Source of the DNA: Lentinula raphanica
Lineage: Eukaryota > Basidiomycota > Agaricomycetes > Agaricales > Omphalotaceae
DNA: 64,000 nucleotides
NCBI GenBank assembly: GCA_027919835.1
Contig: JANVFP010000029.1
Location: 310,001 to 374,000, forward strand
Direction: 5' to 3'
Shown: piece after piece, positions 33,131-46,665 of the stretch
How the letters are laid out: each line of letters opens with the position of its first letter
Numbering within the stretch: the first letter of the stretch is position 1
Program-made: the position numbers and the translations under genes
Notes under the pieces: model-generated
Seen by the model: the letters and a program-made list of their open reading frames with translations, nothing else
Told to the model about the DNA's origin: nothing
Databases searched by the model: none

Positions 33131-36100
33131 TCACTCCAGCACCCTCTCCCCGTGAACTCTGACTCGATACAGACATGTATACTCCTCCATCCCCCAATTA
33201 CTCCCTACTAGGACCACGACCACTCCAAAGTCCACTCCAAGCTCCTTCACGTATGGTAAAACAGGAAACGTTTGGATATGCTCAGGAGAATGGATATCGT
33301 ATGTGAACGATGCGATACGAATATATCCAGGCGATTGGGGAAGAGTAGGAGGATATGAAACGTCGAGCTCCGCGAGACCAAGCACGTCCGAGTCATCAAG
33401 TTGATGAGGGGAGGGATCGAGATCGTCTTCTCTCTTGTCTCTTTCGGCTCTCAAACCCTCCTTCCACTCCTTGACCCTCCTCACGTTTTCTCTTCCCTCA
33501 ACCAGTCCCCACACCTCCATTTCCCTTGGTGCACTCCGTCTTTTACTCCTCCTCTTCTTCTCTCCATCATTATTTCCTTCCCCTTCTCTGATTTCCTCCT
33601 CAAGCATCAGTCCATCGTCATATGCAGTCTCCGCCGGCACATGATCGACCGTTATTGAATCCACAACGACTGGGGCAGCAAGCGCAATTCCCAATTGTCC
33701 TTTTGCGCCATTGAACGGCCAACACAATCCATTCGTTATGTCAGGGTGTAACGCCCATACGGGAGGTCTGCCGACCGCCAATCCATTACTGTCGGAAGTG
33801 GAGAACGGGTTCATCGCCCCGAGGAATTGGGAAGTCCAAGAGGTATGTTGGGGACGGAGGGTAAAAGTGTCGGATGTAAGCGAGGGTATGACCCTCGCTC
33901 CCCCGGAATGAAGTGCGTAGTCCGCACGGGCGATCATGTCTTTACTATAGGACGAGAGAGCGGAAGAAACGAGGGAGGAGAGTAACGAAACAAGTTCTTG
34001 TTCGTCATCAGGTGTTTTGGAGCTTGAAGAGAGTTTAGACCACCAATTGATGTTCGTGTTAGCGTTCGTGTTAGATTTGAGATCTTTCAGTGCGCTCTTT
34101 CCAAGATCGATCGCTTCCTTCACTCCTCCTTCGACAGCTCCCAATCGTTCTTCGAGCAGAGCGAGCTGGGCTCGTGCTTCGACATCGCTGCTTGTCTCCC
34201 CGGATGGAGAAGTGGCGATAGGCCTTGCCTGCAAAATGCCCACAACGTTCTTCAGTTTCTCCATTTCCCTCTCTAACGCCTCGTTTTCCTTCTTATGATT
34301 AGTCTCTCTCTGTTCTGTTTCCCTAACCCCCCTCTCGATTCCATTGAGCTCGCCCTCAACTCTTTCGACCCTCTTCCCAATGTCCCCTTTGATCATCCCC
34401 TCTAAAACTGCAATCTTCTGCTTCAACTCGATCGTCATCGCCTCAATTCTTTCTCTGTCTCTCTCCCTTTGCTTTTCTCTCTCTTGTTTTTCCTTCTCCT
34501 GGCGAGTGCTCTCACTGGCCTGCTGCTGAATTCTGGATCGTTCCCTCTGTTTTTCCGTTATCTTTTCACGTTCTAGTTCCTTGGTTCTCTCACTGACTTC
34601 GTCCTCCGTAACCTTCAGTCTACCCTTCGTGACTTCGTTCTCCAAGACCAACGCACCAAGCGCAGACTCAATTGCTCGTAATCGAGCATTGAGCTCTTCT
34701 GCGTTCTCGACCGGAAGAGCGGGCGGTGTGTAGGTGATCTTGGAGGAGCCGAATCGGGGGATGGAATTCCACAATGGTGATAAAGACGTGGAAAGACCGC
34801 CGGTAAGATTTTGTTCTTTAACCACCCATGCGCCAATCAAGACCAAAACTGCCACGAGGAAATAGTACCCCACACTTCTCCCTTTCGCGCTTGTCGAGAG
34901 CTTATGAACTCCGCGAATGGGGTTGACAAAGAGTAAACCAACGACCCAACCCGTCAGCCTCCCGAAAAAATGCGCTCCTTTCACCAATCCGGTGCCGGTC
35001 AGACTGAAGAACGTATGGACTAGTACTCCCAATCTTGCACCAACACCGTTCGACGATCGGAGCGATAATACTGAATGAGAATCGCCGTCCAGATAAGAGC
35101 GGGAATAAGAGTCGTCGTATTCGCCAGGGTTGGATTCTGGGTCTGGGTCTTCGGGTATAGCGTCAAGGTTTAACGATGAATGATTGATAAGGGAATGCGA
35201 CTCGTTGGCTAACTGTTGCGATTGGGATCTTGACCGTCGTACCAGCGGAGGAGCGGGAGGTATAGATCCACGTTGCGTCGCAGATACCTAAAGGAAACTA
35301 TTAGATGACTCGGAAACATAAACACATTAGTGGGACATCACCTGTTCTTGCTCCTCTTGATCATCATCATCATCTCCCTCGTCACCTCCTCCCGACTTCG
35401 TTTTCTTGCTCCCTCTCTTTCTCCTCTTTTCTGGCCCCACTTTGGGCAAGGTCGTTAGTGGTCCCCCAGCTGGCCCACCAACGGCTTTCTTCTTTCTTCG
35501 CTTCCTAGCACCATCCTCATCCTCCGACGATGAGCTCTCTTTGTCCAACTCCTCCTGCGTGGGTTTGTATGCCTTGTTATCTGTGGAGATACGATTCTTT
35601 CTATGGGAGAGGTTTTTGGATAAAGATGATGCGGATACGTTTGGGTTGGCTCCGTTATTCCTCCGTTGAAACTCTTCAAAATCTCTATCCTCAGCCTCAT
35701 AATCATAGCTCGCGTCTCCATTCTCGTTCGCATGCTTTTGTTTCTCTTTGACGAAATACGACGTCTTCTGAATAGCAGTCTGAGCGAGATTGGTGAGGTG
35801 GTCGAATGAGAAAGGGCTTTTATCTCGTCCGATTTGACTTTGACTCCGGTTTTGGCTCTGCTCGCCTTCAGAGTCAGGAACGATGATACTTCTTGACGAG
35901 TTATTCCCTGTCATTGACAGAGGTTTTGCTTTCGGCCCAAGTCGACTGGGGGGAAGACCCAACCTGCGAGAATTCGTCGTCGTGTTCGCCTGCGATTCGT
36001 ATTCGACAGAAGTACTCCTAGGAGGGTTCGATGTTGTTGTTCGTTTCGAGCTGGAAGCCCAAGCGTCATTGGGGTTTGTCATGGCTTGGTATATCGCGGT

Positions 36101-36430
36101 TGCAGCGTTTACACTAGTATCCCGAACACTCCACTTTTCAGGATGAAGATCTGCGGTGCTGTGAGAGTTGGTAGTAGTTTTGGGTGGAGAACGCGATCCT
36201 AAAAGAGGTGCGCTGAAAGCATAGCAGTCAGACCACTGTAAAATGTTCATGCCACTTAGAGCTTACCCGTAAGAATATGAACTGGGCACGGGTGTGATTT
36301 TCTGAGACTGTGTATTCTGTGAAGTATTCCCTCCACCGATTGTAGTCGTCCCTTTTGACGGGGGTTTGCCCAAAAAGCTCTGATGATCGAGACGTCTGCC
36401 TTGACCTAAAGGCGTTCCCGCAAATGACAT
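33131..36430 (-). CDS. SUN-domain protein of the inner nuclear membrane (Sad1/UNC-84 family)
   Basis: Three exons (36430-36267, 36212-35342, 35287-33131) give 1,063 residues in exact phase. The N-terminal half is Ser/Thr-rich and disordered with a basic cluster (KRRKKK) and an Asp run, as expected for a nucleoplasmic tail. A membrane segment, YYFLVAVLVLIGAWVV, lies near residue 485. About 250 residues of Glu/Lys/Arg-rich coiled coil follow, then the SUN domain from roughly residue 795. There the sequence ADYALHSGGARVIPSLTS opens it and CLYRVRVHG closes it. SUN proteins trimerise in the perinuclear space and bind KASH proteins to link chromosomes to the cytoskeleton. A charged insert of about 40 residues (EEEIREGEGNNDGEKKRR) interrupts the SUN fold between conserved strands. 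The start was set at MSFAGTPLGQ. Confidence 0.9.
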
Positions 36431-37055
36431 GTGCTCGCGGTCTCTGCGCGATTATCTGTTCCAATTCCTGGCCGTTTACACGTTGTTGTTCCCCTCGTTG
36501 TTGAGGGTGATGTTGTACTTCTTGACGATGGGCAGATTCGAGAGTGACAGAGATTGGAAGTTGATGTTTACAGAAGCGGTTCTGTGATGATAGCGATGAT
36601 AGTGATGGGTGGGGAATGAAAGTCAAAAGTGAAAGATAGACTCGAACACGGGTTGTATAAACAAACACCAACCACAGAACTGGCCATTCTTCCTTTTTAA
36701 GAAAGGTCAAAGCTTGACATTTCATTGTTCAAGAACAAAAGTAGAAATGAAACATTGCATTGTTCTATAAAGCAGACCCCAGGTAAAAATGGCAGCTAGA
36801 GGAGATGTAGGCTGTTCTTTTGGTCGGTACCTAGTATGACAGACCATCGAAGGTCTGAGCAGTGTAACGTTGACAGAGATATCGGAGCGAAGGGAACGTC
36901 TTCAAGTTGAAAGGTTGCCAACGTGGAGAACATCCGATAGCACACTGCGCCTTGCGCGTTTTGATATACGAGTTCTAGGGGTTGTCTATTCCATATCTAG
37001 CTTTATACTACTAGTAGCTTCGTACATGCAAACCTCATGTAAGGAATCAGGATGC
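36431..37055. other. Spacer upstream of the SUN gene
   Basis: Open frames in this 625-bp stretch are extensions or shadows of the SUN first exon. I see no independent gene, repeat or RNA. Confidence 0.4.
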
Positions 37056-38811
37056 TCATAATCCTTTCCTCAATCCTTCTACACCAGAATTCCCGTTAAT
37101 CAGTCCGCCTCCCTCGCACTCTTTACATCCTAACCGCTCATCGCCGCCTTCATTTCTTAGGAACCCATCTTCCCCTAATACAATCGCATGCCCTCTTTCA
37201 CTCCCACTCTTCGCCACGACTTCCCTACCCATCAACGTCAACCATTCGAGCACGGGCTTCGTCGTCCACCTATCCTTCCCTGACGCATCATTGAACCATC
37301 CCAGATGTCCTCCTCCACTCGTCAGCACCATCACTGCATACCCGTTTCCCGCTCCATCCATCGGGACGTACTGCACCACAGGGTCATCTGCGGAATTGAT
37401 CGCTAGGTATGGTATCCTTACGTCCCCAACACATTCGTGACTTGACATCGCGTTGTAGTATTCGTTCACCGTTGCATACGGGAATTGAGGGGGAGGCCCG
37501 CCGACTTGGGATAGGAATACTTTATCAAAGTTTGTCAGTGTCATTTGAGAGATGGACATGAGCGGCGCGAGGGCTTTGGCAATAGGAAGTGAAGGGTCGG
37601 CCATAAGCGCTTCGTGGTGTTGCTTTGCAACGTTCATGAGGTTCGTTCCAAGCGCGTTGTTGTATACGTTCCGACCAACGAATGTTCCGGATAGACTGAG
37701 GCGAATCTCGTTAGATGTAATTGAACTTGGTCGAGCAAAAAGGACTCGTACATGTCACTGTTGGCCGCAAGATCCCAAGGCTGTTCGTCGCAAGAAAAGC
37801 TATCAACTTCGAGGACGAAATCCCTGATATGTGAAAATATATCCTTACGTTCGCAAGCACACACGCTGAACTAAGTCGACACTTCTCCCCTTCTTGAGCA
37901 ATGTACCTCGTCATTATATTCGATCCAAGAGAAAACCCCAACCCAAGAAGTTTCGCTCGAGGATAACGGTGGGAGATGTATATTAAGGCCTGCCTGAAGT
38001 CGTCCGTTCCACCTGCAGAGTAGAATTTCGTACTCGTGATGGGTACCCCTCCACCTACAATACAGGAATTTCAGTAATGGCGGAAACGGAAGATCAAAGA
38101 CGAGCAGACACACATCCACGAGAATGAGGAACAACAGCGCGAAAGCCTAAACCACCCTTATTGACTGGCTTTGTGGCATGGATGAGAATGGACTTGATAT
38201 AAGGTTCATAGGAGCCTAAATTTGATGTAGAACGTAATGAGCCCGGAGCGGAATAGTGAAAGGCGAAGTTATCCACCTCCAGTCAAGCCATGCAGAACGA
38301 CAATGATAGGTGTATCATCGCTCAAACCCGCGTCGTCTATTGGTGCGAAATCCAGGCCCCTGCACATCTAATTCAGCTCCAGAGAGGGTGCAAAGCATCA
38401 AGATACTGACAATGTACCGCCATCCACCAACTCCAAATTCTGCCTAATCGTCCAGAATCATATAACTTGTACGACGTTCCAATTTTTGAACAAGGTTTTT
38501 AAGAGCATACCTCCGATACCAGACGTTATCCACCTGTGAAATATCTGCGAAAACCGAGAAAGTGGTCTGTATATGACCGCTGAAGTCAAGCTTCAGTTTT
38601 CTCCAAAGTAGAGAAGTCATTCGACGCCATACTTGTTTAGCCACCATTTCGGCTCAAAAGGTGTGAATAAGCTGGGGCATCTATCTTGAACCAATTTGCG
38701 AAGGGATTCTGAATGTTCTTGAGAATCCGGCGATTCGAGTAGTATTTGAGCAGTTTTGGACGCGAAGTGAACGAGTGGAGGAGCAGAAGTAGAGCAACCC
38801 AAAAGGCCCAT
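37056..38811 (-). CDS. YheT/EMH-type alpha/beta hydrolase (fungal ester synthase/esterase family)
   Basis: About eight exons start at 38811 (MGLLGCSTSAPPL) and end at 37056, all with GT-AG introns. Conserved blocks in order are NGHIQTTFSVF, IIVVLHGLTGGSYEPYI (oxyanion loop), VVPHSRGCGGVPITS, YSAGGTDDFRQAL, LGLGFSLGSNIMTRYIA (nucleophile elbow G-F-S-L-G, catalytic Ser), YLAINSADDPVV (catalytic Asp region) and GGGHLGWF (catalytic His). This is the signature of the YheT clan that includes the yeast Eeb1, Eht1 and Mgl2 enzymes, which make or break medium-chain ethyl esters or monoacylglycerols. The catalytic triad is intact. The substrate cannot be assigned from sequence. The C-terminal 60 residues are Gly-rich and poorly conserved. 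Confidence 0.9.
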
Positions 38812-39190
38812 TATAACGGCGACAGTCGAACGCAGGTTGACAAGAACAACTCAAGCTCAAGCCTCACATTGCAGTAGCTCACAATGTAGACCAGGGTAAA
38901 AGTAAGTGTGTTGATGGGGACCACTTTGTTAAGCATCGATTGTCATGCGTGGTCCTGTAAGGATAGTCAATCTACGAGTCTGACTAGGGAGACTACCACT
39001 TTGTACCAAATTTCGCTTTCCGCACATCTTTATCCTGCAAAATGATGATCAAGCGCGACCACGCCAGGTTGGACTATCTGTGAAGTGATTCCATGGACGA
39101 TCAGACTATGATACACGATAATAGACATGAGCTCTATGGTACAATATTTGGAACTCTTGCCAATGTTGAGCCAATGAAACGGAATGACCA
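38812..39190. other. Spacer between hydrolase start and the small mitochondrial gene
   Basis: No open frame of note and no repeat in this 379-bp stretch, which must hold the hydrolase promoter and the 3' end of the next gene. Confidence 0.4.
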
Positions 39191-39878
39191 TCAATCAGTC
39201 GATACATGTATTTTCTTGGTCGATTTCTTCTCGACCGTTGATTCCTCGACAACTTCCTGCTCTTTACCCTGAGCTTGACTCAAGGGTCCTCCAACCTCAT
39301 CTCTAGAAAACGAAGCTTCGGTGGGCTGGACGGCATTCTCTGGAGAGTGGCGGTCGTGGATGTATTTGATGGTTCGGTCTGCCAATTCACTCGGAGAGGC
39401 AGTCGAACGATCTGCCTAGAATGCGCGCATATTATAAATCAACAGCATGAGAGACTTGCCAATAGATTACCTTCACATGAGCTTCGGAGGCAGAAGCGAG
39501 GTGCTCGTTCCAGCCAGGAGCATGGTCATGGGGCGTGGATGTGCCGTGTTGCGTTTTGGACAGATTGCGTTTCTTCTCGGTATCGAGAACCTGGAGAAGT
39601 GAGCTCATGAGCACACCGAGTGATCACCAGCGACATGCTATCCTTACATGTGGATCATTGTCGTGCATCGTGCTGTATGCAAGATCAACGTATGTAATAA
39701 CTATCTGGAGATCTTACTGACCTGCTGTATCTGAAATCCGTCTCAGTCAACGACAAGCTAGAAGCTATCTCGTGAGAGCTCACCTCATCGTCGTCGTTGT
39801 GAAAGCAGGTTTCGATACTGAACGGGAGACCGTAGCAGCCTTGAGCATAGCTCGAGATCGTGAGGTAAGAGTAGTCAT
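39191..39878 (-). CDS. Conserved fungal mitochondrial protein of unknown function
   Basis: Five exons (39878-39784, 39730-39722, 39672-39648, 39589-39471, 39415-39191) give about 157 residues. The N-terminus (MTTLTSRSRAMLKAATVSRS) is basic, hydroxylated and free of acids, like a mitochondrial presequence, and leads into RYSSTMHDNDPHV, where RYSS looks like a processing site. The mature part reads EKKRNLSKTQHGTSTPHDHA, then PGWNEHLASASEAHVKADRS, and ends in a short helix (KYIHDRHSP) and a Lys/Glu tail. I recall similar proteins across fungi but no function. Exon 2 is only 9 nt; leaving it out also keeps the frame but removes RYSS. It is divergent from VPS10. Confidence 0.75.
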
Positions 39879-41042
39879 TTTGACGAAAAATTAGATGGTG
39901 GGTGTTGTAGAACAAGTGTGGATATAAGCCGGGCTTAGCTTTAAGAATAAACAGATTGGAGACATTTGAGGAGGTTCGGAGGCAAGTGGTATGTTATGAC
40001 GTCAGGATTACATCGGGGGTCGCGCGCGGCGAATGCCGACACCACCCCTATGTATTACCACTGCCAGTCGGTTTCGACTCTTCGAGAGTTTGAGAAAAAA
40101 AAAACAAGCTCCTGGCAGATGGGCCAAGAGGAAAGGCAGGAAGACTGAACACAACGTACTTCCCAAGAAAGACATGAGTCTGTAGATGCCCGTCCTTGTA
40201 CTTACCATTCCTCCAGCGACCGGCCATCCGACTACGAATCGAATAAGCCCTCCATTAACTTTGCCTGTTCCTCATCAAAGCTCGATAGGAGAAACATGTT
40301 CAATCTGGTCTACATCTCAAAAAATAGAGATGTGCAAGTTGTATAGGGAAGATCTGTCAAAGCAATGATAATAAGAAACCGTCGTGACAAGGGGGGGATA
40401 AAGAAAAGGCGCTTGCAATTATCAGCTTCTGGCTGCATTCCAAAAAATCTGGGTAACAAAATCTTCGCTGGTTACTGTACTGTATACACCGTGGTCGCGT
40501 CACAAGCCTCGCGATCTTCTCTCCATTGATAGAATCAACGAAAGATACGACATGAAGGTCACACCACCTCCGACCTCATACTGCAGTGAGAATTGAATGA
40601 ATGAGTTAGGGGCTCGTTGAGGAACGACAAGCTTTGAACAAAGAGCAATAAAGGGTTCCGAGTACTTCTATGTACGTACACTGGTATGAGCGACCTCACT
40701 GAGTGGGATCGTTGCTCAAGCCAAGTTCAACGGAACGCAGCCTGAGATTCGTTGCGACCTGATAGAGGCTACCCATCATATGTTAACCGGTTGTCCAAGT
40801 CCTCGACCAGAGGCTCAAATGTTTGACGTTACGTTCAATGTCCGAAGTCTGATTCACTGTTTATGGCAGGAAGAGGGCAGGAGGAAGAAGCCTCGAAGAA
40901 CTTTTGGATCAGAACATGCGTGAGATATTTTGAGCGCTTATCTGCTTATCCGTTGAGACTCCTTCGGGTCCATCGGCCACAGCAACCAAGCAGTGCTGCG
41001 CCTTTGGCGTCAACCCTGAAGTAAGACGTGTCCTCAACGACG
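39879..41042. other. Divergent interval before VPS10, no gene recognised
   Basis: This 1.16-kb stretch separates two outward-facing starts. Only short frames (about 60 codons) occur, with no family signal. It contains a GC-rich patch near 40020-40030 and an A9 run near 40097. Nothing else was supported. Confidence 0.4.
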
Positions 41043-44000
41043 ATGATCCTCAGAGCATTCTGGGTGTCGCTTCTGGTCATTCTATCGTTCAACACTTTTC
41101 ACGCTGCGGCACAAGAGCCATCTCATGTCATAACCTCTTTCGAGAATCTTCCCGGGAAATTAGTTTTCTTGGAAGATACTACGGTGTGTCTCAACCTCCA
41201 TATTGGAAAACGGGTGCTCACATACGAACACAAATAGACTGCATTCTATCTTGACGACTGGGAGGGGAACCTATACGTCTCTCAAGACGAAGGAAAGTCA
41301 TGGAACCAAGCCGACAGAATACCCGCAGGCGAGGCAGCTATGGTCATCGAACACCCTTTTCAAAAAAACTATGTACGTGGACTTGCCAAATTCATTTGTA
41401 TCAATGCTCATCGCGACTTGAAGGCCTTTGTGCTGACGCGAGGATACACACACTATCGTACTGAAGACCGAGGAAAAACTTGGAGGCCGTTTGATATGCC
41501 TATCAGGCCAGCCTTCGTTGCTCAACCGTTGTCTTTCCATTCCGACCCGAAGAAGTATGGCTACATACTGTACCAAGGGACTTCTTGCGATGAAGTTGGC
41601 TGGGGAGCTGTGTGTCACGACGAGGTGAGTGCTGTTTGAAATTTCCAAACACATCTCCACTATGCTCAATTTCATACTTCAGACATATTACACCAAAGAG
41701 GCTTTCTCAGACGAACCAATGCTACTTCTGTCCGAAACCATTCGGTGTCAATTTGCACATAGCACAGTAGACTTCAAACACGAAGCGCATCCGAACTTGA
41801 TCTACTGTGTCGCGTACGACACACTCGAAGGAATGCACTCTCTTTCTCATAGCCGGTTATACTCCACTACCACCTTTTTCGATGAGGATATGGTGGTTGA
41901 GGACCTCGGAATTGGTAGCAAGAATGCGCGAGGTGTTTTTGCCTTTGCTATCGTGGCGAAATATGCTGTCGTTGCACTCAAGGATATGTCAGCGGACAGC
42001 AACGGAGAGATGATGTTCTACGTCACAGTCGATACCAAAACATGGGCGAAGGCACAATTCCCTCATGCATCCTCGGCGCGTTTAAGAGAGAATGCGTATA
42101 CCATCGTCGAATCAACCACCCATTCCTTAGGGGTCGATGTCGTTCTTCAGGACCAGGGCACAATTGGCACGCTTTTCGTGTCAAACTCCAATGGAACGTT
42201 TTTCGTGCAAAGTCTGAAGGATACCAATAGGAACGAATTGGGCTTCGTGGATTTCGAGAAGCTCTATGGGGTCGATGGTGTGGGCATTGCCAATGTCGTG
42301 GCTAACGCAGAAGAAGTTGAAGGTCGAGGTGCTTCCAAACTTCTCAAGAGTGTGATAACCTTTGACGACGGGAGTAACTGGACACCGTTGTTACCACCGT
42401 CATACGATGCCGATGGTGCACGAACCAATTGCAATCCCGGAGACGATGACTGTGCTCTTCACCTCTGGTCTGTTACTGCTCCCCACAACTTTGGAAGGAT
42501 CTTCTCATCTCCTGCTCCGGGTATCGTGATGGGTGTGGGGTCAATAGGCAAAACGCTGCTTCCATACGAGGATTGCGATACCTTCTTGAGTACAGACGCC
42601 GGACTGACTTGGAAGATGGTTAAGAAAGATGCGCACAAATATGAATTCGGGGATTCAGGAAGTGTCATCATAGCCATGAATGACGAGGACGGTGTTGACA
42701 ATCTCATATACTCCCTGGATATGGGTGACACTTGGTGTGTTCATATACTGGCATTAATGCATGCGGTACTCATTTAACACGCGCTCCATAGGAAAACGTA
42801 CAATCTTGGCATTAAGCTTCGCGCACGCGCTCTTTCTACTGTTCCCGACTCAACCTCCCAAAAGTTCCTCCTTGTTGGTCAAGTCTCCAGAAAAGATGAC
42901 AATTACATCAAATACGGTAGATATGTTGTGGTATTTTTGGACTTTGCAGGGATCAGGAGCAGGAAGTGTGAAGAAAAGGATTTCGAAAGATGGTACGCAA
43001 GATCAGGGAAATCAGAATGTCTCATGGGGCACAAGGTTTGAGTCGATCCCGCTGGTCCTAGGTGCCGCTCTGCTCATAAGCCGTTTCCAGCAATGGTATC
43101 GTCGCCGAAAGTCTACGGCAGACTGCTACGTGGGTGATAAATTCATCGACCCGGTTGAACATGAAGACAGCTGTGAATGTACTGATGCTGACTACGAATG
43201 GTGCATCATCTCGCTCATCGCTTGTACATGCATCTTGACCGAGTCGCCTGTTCTTTAGCGACTTCAATTTTGTTCGTGATGGCGACAAGTGTGTGCCCGT
43301 TGGACCGGAACCAATACCCGCTGGAGTATGTACACTTCCAAGTCAAAAATACAAGGGGTCTTCTGGATGGAGGAAAATACCCGGTAATACATGTACAGGA
43401 GGACACAAGGATGACAAAGTCGAGAAGGACTGTTCGAATGGTTGGTGTATATTCGACGCTTACCTCTTCGTCAATATTTATCTGCTTTTCTAGCGCAACC
43501 CAAAGAAGGCGAAATCATACATCAAACTGTGCGCACATTCCCGTAATCCTAAGTTCATCTAACTAACGAACTAATGATCGTTGCAGTTCGAGTTTCCTAG
43601 TCAAATCATTCAGCATGCCTATTTCCGTCAACATCCTGTAAGTCGTTTAAACAGCCCAGGTCCACATCCACTCAATCTCCTCTAGACTATTCTGGTACGG
43701 TTGCATGATAACAGCATTTGGCAATCTAGCAACGAGGGTTATACATGGAGTCAGCTGTTCCCCGATGAAACTTTTCTTGCTTTCTACCACCATCCACACT
43801 CTGCCGACCGTGCCTATCTCATCACCTCTGAAGCATATTTCTACTCCACTACCGATGCCGGTCGTTCGTGGAACAAATGGACTGCACCTGCAGTGCCAAA
43901 TACTTTTCGTGCTCAAGTCCTTCGATTCCAACCTGAGGCCGATAGGCTGATCTGGACTGGGAATGTGAACTGTAACACGGGCATGTTCGAGGATTGCCAT

Positions 44001-46334
44001 GCTACCGCCTGGTATTCCCGAGATCATGGTCGGTCTTGGAAACAGATCGAAGAATATGTTGTGAATTGTGCTTGGGCAAGTGACACAAAGCTGAATGCTG
44101 ATCCAACGGAAATCCTCTGCGAAAGCTATCAACGCAAGGAAGGAAATCAGAGGTTCTTCCTCCAAGACAATCCTCTGGAACTGATTGAAGGTCAAGGGTA
44201 CTATGACAGGAAGAAAAAGTTGTTTGACCAGGTGGTTGGATTTGCGAAGTTTTCAGAATTTTTGGTTGTCGCAGAGGTAAGTTTGCCAAATGTAGACTGT
44301 CGTGCGTTTGGTACTGAAAAAATTGTAGCTTGCTTCTTCTGGTCGTGCGCTGGAGCTTCAGGTTTCCTTAGACGGTGTTAACTTTGCCGCTGGAGAATTC
44401 CCGCCTAGTATGCATCCTGAAACTCATGTAGGTCGCTATTTCTTCCATGCCTATCACTCGATCAACCTAATTCCCTACAGGCTTATACTGTCCTTGAGTC
44501 CTCCACTGGGTCGCTTTTCATTCATATGACGATGTCCGAACCTCCGAGTCCGTATTGGGGCACGATCCTGAAATCTAATTCGAATGGAACCTATTTTGTC
44601 GTCTCACAAGAGCTCGTAAACCGTGATGAGAGAGGTTACGTCGATTTCGAAAAGATGATTGGGCTAGATGGGATTGCGATGATTAATATTATCGCTAATC
44701 CGTTCGAGGCGATACTCTCTGGGAGGAAGACTATTGCTAGTAGGATTACACACAATGATGGTCTGTCACATTTGTACAGCAGCAGGGTCTTTGTCGCTAA
44801 CCTAAACCTTATGCAGGGAGTACGTGGAAACCATTGAAGCCACCGGCTGTCGATTCTGAAGGGAATTCATATTGGTGTGATTGGACAGTATGTCACGTTT
44901 TGCGTTCTCCTCTTGTGTCGTCTAACACCATTCTCTCAAGGCTTGCTCTTTGCATGTCCATGGCTACACAGAACGACGAGATCCGCGAGCCACCTATAGT
45001 AGTCCCTCTATCGTCGGGCTCATCATGGCCGTTGGTAATGTCGGAGAGGAACTAGCGCCCTACACCGATAGCGACACTTTCCTCAGTCGCGACGCTGGCT
45101 TCACTTGGGAGGAAGTCCACAAAGACGCCCATCTCTGGGAATTCGGTGACTCGGGATCTATCCTCATCATGGCGAACGATGAAGAGCCCACAGATCATGT
45201 CTTGTTCAGCACCGACGAAGGAGCTAAATGGCGCGAGTACAGGTTCACCAACGAAAAAGTTAGGGTTACATCGATCGTCACGGTCCCTTCGGATACCAGT
45301 AGGAGGTTCATACTGATGGGTCAGTATCCATCGAGACAGGCACAATCTGTCGTGGTGCATATCGACTTCTCAGCGCTCGAAGGCAGACAATGTAAGCCTG
45401 TTTGTCTTGACTATTAACATCTCATTCTGAAGCCGAAACTCGTCATAGGTAAGCTGAAAGTGGAAGATCCAACTCATGATGACTTCGAACTATGGAGTCC
45501 CAGCGAAGACCGTAATGAGCTTTGTCTGTTCGGCCGTCAGGTAATTTCCACTACCGCATTGTGCAAGCACTCTGTTCATTGTGATCTAGACACTTTATCA
45601 TCGTCGTATTCGTAACACCAATTGCTATATCGGAGACCAGCGCAAAGAAGAAGCTCGGATTCAGAAGAACTGCGCTTGCTCTGCAGTTGACTTTGAATGG
45701 TACGAACCTGTGTTCATCGTTGTTTATGGTTTACCAACAAGTCTCCAGTGAATTCAATTATATCAAGAATGCAAACGACGAGTGTGTCCTCGCTCCGGGA
45801 ACAACACCTTTACCGAACGATGAAACATGCAGCCCCGGCGAGGAGTTCTGGTATGAGCGAACTGCATACCGTAAGATATCATACTCGAGCTGCGACGGTG
45901 GTTACCGACCAGATCGTGGCAAATCTCATCCATGTCCTGGCTTTAAGCATCACTCTGGATGGTTCTGGTGGTTCGTTACTCTGATATCTTTCAGCTTGGC
46001 AGGGTTGGTCGGATTGTACTTCTATCGTCGCAGTGGGCTTGCCCGAGGGTATGTGTTTCATAGAACTCATGAACACTCTCTTTTAATCCGCTGTCATCAC
46101 AGGAACATCAGGCTTCCTACCGATACGAGAAATCGGGCCCTCCAGGGGGACAGTGGTGTTCTCTCTACTTTGGCTTCTGTCCCATGGTTCTTGGTGGGAC
46201 TGGCTGGAATTGCTTGGGAATATGTTGCGTCACATGCTGAAGCAATCTCGAACACGTATAGGAGTCGTAGGGGATACCGGAATCTGCCTGTCGATGAGGA
46301 CGCACAGATATTGAGATTCGAGGACGAAGAGTAG
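41043..46334 (+). CDS. VPS10: Vacuolar/endosomal sorting receptor Vps10 (sortilin family)
   Basis: The coding sequence starts at ATG 41043, with a signal peptide ([20 protein letters not shown]), and runs through about 17 exons to 46334. Two successive Vps10 luminal domains are visible. Each has Asp-box repeats of the beta-propeller ([29 protein letters not shown]; then [42 protein letters not shown]) followed by a Cys-rich 10CC module ([28 protein letters not shown]; second copy [19 protein letters not shown]). A single membrane segment ([20 protein letters not shown]) and a cytosolic tail with an acidic end ([13 protein letters not shown]) follow. The receptor carries soluble hydrolases such as carboxypeptidase Y from the Golgi to the endosome and is recycled by retromer. 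All introns traced are GT-AG; it is complete. Confidence 0.95.
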
Positions 46335-46665
46335 TGGAAAAAACTTGCAATTTGGTGTGAATGTAAAAACATCTGCTTGGCGCTTGGTCTAGAGTAATTG
46401 ACCTCGAAGCCATGACTCTCGACAGGGATGCCTCCGTGATCGTATAATAGTATCCTCTGGCGCATCATGAATTATTTATTCACTCACTGTTCAACTTGTA
46501 GAATTCGACTTGCTACCAGGCTCAATATGGAATACACTATAACGAACAAATAAGATACTGATTTGTAAGTTTGACAGCGTTCAGTGACTTCAGTCTTCTG
46601 TGCCTTCCCATCGTTACTACGCTATATCCAACATGGCAGGAGTACTTACAAAGGATTCGAAGACA
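46335..46665. other. Convergent spacer between VPS10 and the F-box gene
   Basis: Both flanking genes end here within 331 bp. No feature was recognised. Confidence 0.4.

Noticed and set aside
34017..34529. Plus-strand frames opposite the SUN gene
   Set aside because: They are antisense to the Glu/Lys-rich coiled coil, which leaves the opposite strand open by composition.
4295..36430. Telomerase, Tof1 and SUN protein as a chromosome-end cluster
   Set aside because: They are 20-30 kb apart, on different strands, with unrelated genes between them; chance proximity is the simpler reading.
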